Of a DNA stretch of 64,000 bases, positions 59,964 to 64,000 are shown piece by piece; the first letter of the stretch is position 1, and every line of letters begins with the position of its first letter. A model generated the notes under the pieces. The model was not told the origin of the DNA and did no database searches. It saw only the letters and a program-made list of their open reading frames with translations. The stretch spans positions 145,027-209,026 of the forward strand of contig JADKDM010000007.1 in NCBI GenBank assembly GCA_016714565.1, written 5' to 3'. This DNA is from Candidatus Villigracilis propinquus. Lineage in GTDB: Bacteria > Chloroflexota > Anaerolineae > Anaerolineales > Villigracilaceae. A program made the translations under genes and the position numbers.

Positions 59964-61092
59964 ATGATCCCCGGACTTGATGGATTACGTGCGATCGCTT
60001 TTCTAATGATATTTGGATTTCACACTGACTATCTCCCGTTCGGATGGATGGGGGTTCAAATGTTCTTTGTGATTTCGGGGTATTTGATCACTGGAATTTT
60101 GCTGCGAATGAAGACGAATCTACCGGCGGGGGAGTACTTCCTAAAATTTTATGGCAGGCGCTTTTTTAGGATCTTTCCCCTTTATTACTTTTACCTCCTG
60201 CTGATCTTCGCGGTGGCAACCTGGTTCATTTCCATTTCATATAAGCAAAATATGATGCAGGCGGTTATAGACCAGCTGGGGTATGCGGTTTTGTACGTGT
60301 ACAATTTTTACTCTGCTTATCAGGGATTTAATTCCTCTCCCTTTCTTGACCATCTGTGGTCGCTTTCCGTGGAGGAGCAGTTCTATATTTTCTGGCCTCT
60401 GCTGATCTTCTTTGTGAACGAAAAGCATCTGAAAAAATTATTTCTGGCAGGGATCATTGCAGGGTCCCATCCTGCGCCTTGCCATATTTTTGGTTTATCA
60501 AACGGGTTATATCGAATCGTTCCGTGATCCTGTATTTCTTCCCATTTACACCCTTCCGTTCAGTTACATCGATGCGTTCGCGCTGGGCGCATATATCACC
60601 CGTTTTTCGGTCCCAAACGCGCGGAAGCAATTGACGTATCTGAGTCTGGTCATTCCTTTGCTTGGTTTCGCAACTCAGTTCGCCGCCAACGGTAACTTTG
60701 AACCTTTCCTTACGTTGGGATATCAGGATTCGTTGCCTGATGCCTACCAATTCCTATGGGCGTATACGTTGTTAAATTACTGGTTTGCGGTTCTTATCTA
60801 TTGTGTGGTTCACGAGAAGTTGTTTGTCCGATTCCTGGATTGGGTTCCCCTGCAATATCTCGGAAAGATATCCTATGGGCTGTATATTTACCATTTCCCC
60901 ATAGTCTATTTTTTTCCGGTGAATTGGTTTGTGGATCAAATTCAGCAGACAGGTATTTCGGAGGATTTTGTTCCGTTGCTTATCCTGATCTCTTATTTTG
61001 TTTGCACGGTGACGATTGCATCTTTGAGTTATTATGTTTTGGAAAAACCGTTTCTGAGGATGAAGGAGCGTTTTGTCTCCTATTCAATTTGA
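59964..61092 (+). CDS. Membrane acyltransferase (acyltransferase-3 family), one frameshift
   Basis: About 375 residues after removing one extra base near 60463 (AGGGTCCC; the intact paralog reads GPLFRLAI where this reads GSHP, then GPILRLAI in the next frame). An OafA/NodX-like integral membrane acyltransferase with ~10 helices that acylates surface sugars. MIPGLDGLRAIAFLMIFGFHT carries the catalytic His; SGYLITGILLRM and DHLWSLSVEEQFYIFWPLLI are family blocks. It is a tandem duplicate of the next gene. The break may be a consensus error. Confidence 0.85.
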
Positions 61093-61164
61093 GTCTCTGT
61101 AGCAAGCAAGTTGTGAGATATGATTTTTTTGAAAATTTGTAAATAAGGACATCCATTATTTCCC

Positions 61165-62274
61165 ATGATTCCCGGCCTCGATGGATTACGCGCGATCGCT
61201 TTTCTAATGATATTTGGTTTTCATACGGGTGTTCTCCCATTTGGGTGGATGGGGGTGCAGATGTTCTTTGTGTTTTCTGGATATTTGATCACCGGCATCC
61301 TGCTGCGAATGAAGGCAAATCTTCCGGCAGGGGAGTACTTCCTGAAATTTTATATCAGGCGCATTTTTAGGATCTTTCCCCTGTATTATTTTTACCTGCT
61401 GTTGATCTTCACTGCGTCAACTTTGTTGATTTCCATTCAATACAAACCGAAGCTCCTCGGCGCAGTGGTGGACCAGATAGGATATGCCGTTCTATATGTT
61501 TATAATTTTTATTCCGCGCATCAGGGATTTAATTCCTCCCGCCTTCTTGACCATCTGTGGTCGCTTTCCGTGGAGGAGCAGTTCTATATTTTCTGGCCTC
61601 TGCTGATCTTCTTTGTAAACGAAAAGCATCTGAAAAAATTATTTCTGGCAGGGATTATTGCCGGGCCTCTCTTCCGCCTTGCCATCTTGTTGATCTATCA
61701 ATCAGGCTATGCGGAGGCGTTTCGTGACCCCGTCTCAATGCCCGTTTACACCCTTCCATTTGGTCATGTGGATGCGTTCGCGCTGGGCGCATATATCACC
61801 CGTTTTTCGATCCCGAATGCGCGGAAGCAATTGGTATATCTGAGTCTGGCTGTTCCTCTGCTCGGATTCGCAACGCAGTTCGCCGTGAACGGCGGGTTCG
61901 GTCCGTTTCTGGCGTTGGGGTATGAAGTTACACTGCCGGATGCCTATCAATATCTTTGGGCCTATACGCTGTTGAATTACTGGTTTGTGGTTCTTATCTA
62001 CTGCGTGGTGCATGAGAAATTGTTTGTGCGATTTCTTGAATGGGCTCCCCTGCGGTATCTCGGAAAGATATCCTATGGGCTGTACATTTATCATTTTCCT
62101 TTGATTTGGATTGTAGGGTTGATCCGTGAATATGGAGTGTCTGAAGAATCCGCCCGACCCATCATCGTGTCGGGATCTTTTGTTGCGACGATTATTGTTG
62201 CATCATTAAGCTACTATATTTTGGAAAAGCCGTTTTTGAAATTGAAGGACAAGTACGCCCCCTATTTGGATTAA
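61165..62274 (+). CDS. Membrane acyltransferase (acyltransferase-3 family)
   Basis: An intact 369-residue paralog of the gene before it: MIPGLDGLRAIAFLMIFGFHTGVLPFGWMGVQMFFVFSGYLITGILLRM, LDHLWSLSVEEQFYIFWPLLIFFVNE, KISYGLYIYHFPL. Long stretches are nearly identical at DNA level to 59964-61092, including the sequence just upstream of the ATG, so the pair arose by recent tandem duplication. They diverge most in the 3' quarter. Likely target is a surface polysaccharide or lipid-linked sugar. Confidence 0.9.
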   Translation: MIPGLDGLRAIAFLMIFGFHTGVLPFGWMGVQMFFVFSGYLITGILLRMKANLPAGEYFLKFYIRRIFRIFPLYYFYLLLIFTASTLLISIQYKPKLLGAVVDQIGYAVLYVYNFYSAHQGFNSSRLLDHLWSLSVEEQFYIFWPLLIFFVNEKHLKKLFLAGIIAGPLFRLAILLIYQSGYAEAFRDPVSMPVYTLPFGHVDAFALGAYITRFSIPNARKQLVYLSLAVPLLGFATQFAVNGGFGPFLALGYEVTLPDAYQYLWAYTLLNYWFVVLIYCVVHEKLFVRFLEWAPLRYLGKISYGLYIYHFPLIWIVGLIREYGVSEESARPIIVSGSFVATIIVASLSYYILEKPFLKLKDKYAPYLD

Positions 62275-62302
62275 CTGTTGAAGTGGTCACTTGTTTCTGG
62301 TT

Positions 62303-62345
62303 AAACATGACAGGCATGCCGATTTACGGCATGCCTGTCATGTTT
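62303..62345. terminator. Perfect 18-bp hairpin after the acyltransferases
   Basis: AAACATGACAGGCATGCC (62303-62320) and complement (62328-62345) around GATTTAC. The short flanking TTT supports termination in the plus direction. Confidence 0.85.
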
Positions 62346-62443
62346 AATGTTCTCTGCTTCCCATCCGCGATTCGGATCGCTTCTGCCAATTCGGCGGGAT
62401 CTTTCCTGAGCGCCAGTTCTGTTCTGTAAGCATGGAAGGACAT
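62324..62443 (-). CDS. Possible 39-residue reading frame or gene remnant
   Basis: ATG 62443 to TAA 62324. The central YRTELALRKDPAELAEAIRIADG has protein-like amphipathic helix character. No clear ribosome site and a strong hairpin overlaps its 3' end, so it may be the tail of a lost gene. The remaining ~300 nt between the acyltransferase and the next gene holds only hairpins and a TGTATAAT -10-like box at 62469-62476. Confidence 0.25.
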   Translation of the reverse strand: MSFHAYRTELALRKDPAELAEAIRIADGKQRTLNMTGMP

Positions 62444-62481
62444 AAAAAAATAACCTGGTATGGATGGATGTATAATCGAGG

Positions 62482-62518
62482 AACATTCACATGCGCATGT
62501 GAATGTTTTTTTTATCTA
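62482..62518 (+). terminator. Loop-less palindrome with T tract
   Basis: 26-nt perfect palindrome (62482-62507; core CACATGCGCATGTG) followed directly by eight Ts. With TGTATAAT at 62469-62476 just before it, a very short terminated transcript is possible. Confidence 0.8.
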
Positions 62519-62582
62519 TGTTTACCTTGTTTTGATAAAACCTAAACAGAAACCTTACTGGAAAATTCAAAATGGAAACGGT

Positions 62583-64000
62583 ATGAACAAAACGAATAAA
62601 GGCAATCCAGACTTAACGGTTACGCCATTGCTTTTGACCATTATTTTTATAACGGGAATTCACTGGCTCATTCTGGTGTTAAGAATCCCTGTTTTGGATG
62701 CATTGCCATATTGGAAATATATGTTGCATGTCACGCCAATTATCCCATGGTGGGTAGTATTGGCATTCGCCGCATTAGGTCTGGCGGGAATCCTGTCCTT
62801 CAGCAAGATTAATAACGGAATAAAACTTGTTGCGTTAATACTGTTGGGTACCGTACTCCAATTGAGCTTCGCGTATTCCAAAGGGCAGGGCGTGGATGGA
62901 ATCCGAAACAGGATTGTTGAATTGGGCCATGCGGAATTTGCAAATGTAGCCGCAAAACAACCTGACATTTTGCAGGCTCTGCAAGACTATGAAACCCTGG
63001 CAAAAAAGAAACGCTATGGCTACATTCCCAGCAAACCGCCGGGTACATTGCTTTTCTATATGCTCACAGACAGGGTCTCTAATTTTTTCTCTCCCGCAGT
63101 GATAGGCTCGCCAGAAAGGTTGGAGAACCTTCGCACGTTCGCAAGTTTTTCATGGCCTGTAATTTCATACGCTGTAGTCATCCCACTTTTTTTTCTGGCT
63201 CGGGAGCTTTTCAAAAATTCTCAAACGGCAATCACGGCCAGCCTGCTGTATATCACCATCCCGTCTGTCAACCTGATTACGTTACATACAGATCAAGTCA
63301 TTTATCCTTTCCTGGCTGTAATTTCTGTGTGGACGGCGGTTGTTGCGTTTCGAAAGGGAAGTGTCTGGTTCGCTGCATTAAGCGGGCTGTGCTTCTACGT
63401 TGCTGTTTATTTTTCCTTTGGACTGGCCATGATAGGTTTTCTGCTGCCTGTTCCCGCTTTTTTTGCACTCCCCGATAATTCGTTCAGGCCTTATGTATAT
63501 TCATTGAAATACGGGGGAACGATTTTGATAGCAGTCCTTCTTTCCAACGTTCTGGCCTACAGCTTATTAAATTATGATATTGTCAATCGCTATACACTGG
63601 CAATTAGCCACCACCTGCGCTGGAAGGGGTGGGAAAATAATGTAGGGACATACCTACGAGCGGGTATTACTGATGTGGTAGAGTTTTCTGTATGGATCGG
63701 CCTGCCTTTAACCATTCTTTTTTTTATGTGTATTTGTGTTTCGATCCACCAATTATTTGTCATTCGCAGCCCGAATGTAGCATCTTTTTACAACGCGGCG
63801 CTTGTTGGAATTTTCATTTTTCTTTTGGCGTTTGGAAAGACTAAGGCCGAAACTGCGCGTTTATGGCTGTTCCTCGTTCCATTCATTTGTATCAGCGTGG
63901 CAAATTTCATCAACCGGCAAAGCTGGACAAGTCGCAGCAAGACCGTATGTACGATCATGATCCTCCTGCTTGAATTTGGCACAACGTACTTCACCCTTCA
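62583..64000 (+). CDS. Polytopic membrane protein, GT-C glycosyltransferase-like (3' truncated by window edge)
   Basis: Open from ATG 62583 to the window end, at least 472 codons with no stop. About ten predicted helices. After the first two to three helices an extramembrane segment holds YGYIPSKPPGTLLFYMLTDR (~142-161), like the PPG-containing first loop of PMT/ArnT-type (family 39/GT-C) transferases that use lipid-linked sugars. Later loops include ISHHLRWKGWENNVGTYLRAG. A role in glycan assembly fits the acyltransferase neighbours. The substrate cannot be read. Weak GGAAACGG precedes the ATG. Confidence 0.75.
   Translation, partial: MNKTNKGNPDLTVTPLLLTIIFITGIHWLILVLRIPVLDALPYWKYMLHVTPIIPWWVVLAFAALGLAGILSFSKINNGIKLVALILLGTVLQLSFAYSKGQGVDGIRNRIVELGHAEFANVAAKQPDILQALQDYETLAKKKRYGYIPSKPPGTLLFYMLTDRVSNFFSPAVIGSPERLENLRTFASFSWPVISYAVVIPLFFLARELFKNSQTAITASLLYITIPSVNLITLHTDQVIYPFLAVISVWTAVVAFRKGSVWFAALSGLCFYVAVYFSFGLAMIGFLLPVPAFFALPDNSFRPYVYSLKYGGTILIAVLLSNVLAYSLLNYDIVNRYTLAISHHLRWKGWENNVGTYLRAGITDVVEFSVWIGLPLTILFFMCICVSIHQLFVIRSPNVASFYNAALVGIFIFLLAFGKTKAETARLWLFLVPFICISVANFINRQSWTSRSKTVCTIMILLLEFGTTYFTL

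Overview
The window reads as a chromosome segment of a mid-GC, free-living bacterium, most likely a Chloroflexota member of the Anaerolineae type. This is inferred from the combination of many Thr/Pro-spaced lipoproteins, an actinobacterial/archaeal-type inositol-phosphate synthase, a tandem-domain ThyX, a system I cytochrome c maturation locus with a CxxxY CcmE, CHAT/STAND/TPR signalling proteins, and abundant short intergenic palindromes. No rRNA, tRNA, CRISPR array, transposase or prophage was recognised.

Layout. 1-6.5 kb (+): aspartate-family and methionine synthesis: 5'-truncated aspartokinase, asd, a SAM-I riboswitch with terminator, metY, a four-helix-bundle gene inside inverted repeats, an acetyl-type metA, and a second metY. 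6.5-25.3 kb (mostly -): about 20 small stress, repair and detoxification genes (YcaQ-like glycosylase, DinB/ClbS-like protein, FEN-type exonuclease, AlkD-like protein, drug-resistance-type UvrA, three RibD-C/DHFR-family reductases plus the remnant of a fourth, several DUF1801 proteins, VOC, SRPBCC, MarR and ArsR regulators, MFS pump, BBE oxidoreductase). Two regulator promoters here have clear palindromic operators. 25.5-30.4 kb (+): a very large TIR-CHAT-STAND ATPase-TPR protein, read in four pieces because of three single-base losses, followed by an SRPBCC gene. 30.3-33.7 kb (-): prephenate dehydratase, an aminotransferase (one frameshift) and a GAF histidine kinase. 33.8-41.6 kb: inositol-3-phosphate synthase, two paralogous NodB-like lipoproteins, HIT protein, ThyX, aldo/keto reductase, LysM lipoprotein. 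41.8-50.7 kb (+): a complete ccm cluster (ccmE-F-H-thioredoxin-CcmI-like-cytochrome c-ccmA-B-C-D). 50.7-53.6 kb: two exported or anchored proteins of unclear function. 54-59.9 kb: the core block rpsB-tsf-pyrH-frr-uppS-cdsA followed by glpX. 60-64 kb: tandem membrane acyltransferases and a truncated GT-C-like membrane protein running off the end.

Cross-cutting signals. (1) Many unrelated families of short heptad-like or palindromic repeats sit between genes; two appear inside reading frames (thyX linker and a lipoprotein N-terminus). (2) Seven single-base frame disruptions occur in four otherwise conserved genes, several at G runs, so uncorrected sequencing indels are a serious alternative to real decay. 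(3) The most system-like objects are the TIR-CHAT-STAND-TPR protein (predicted NLR-like conflict or suicide effector) and the variant cytochrome c maturation cluster.
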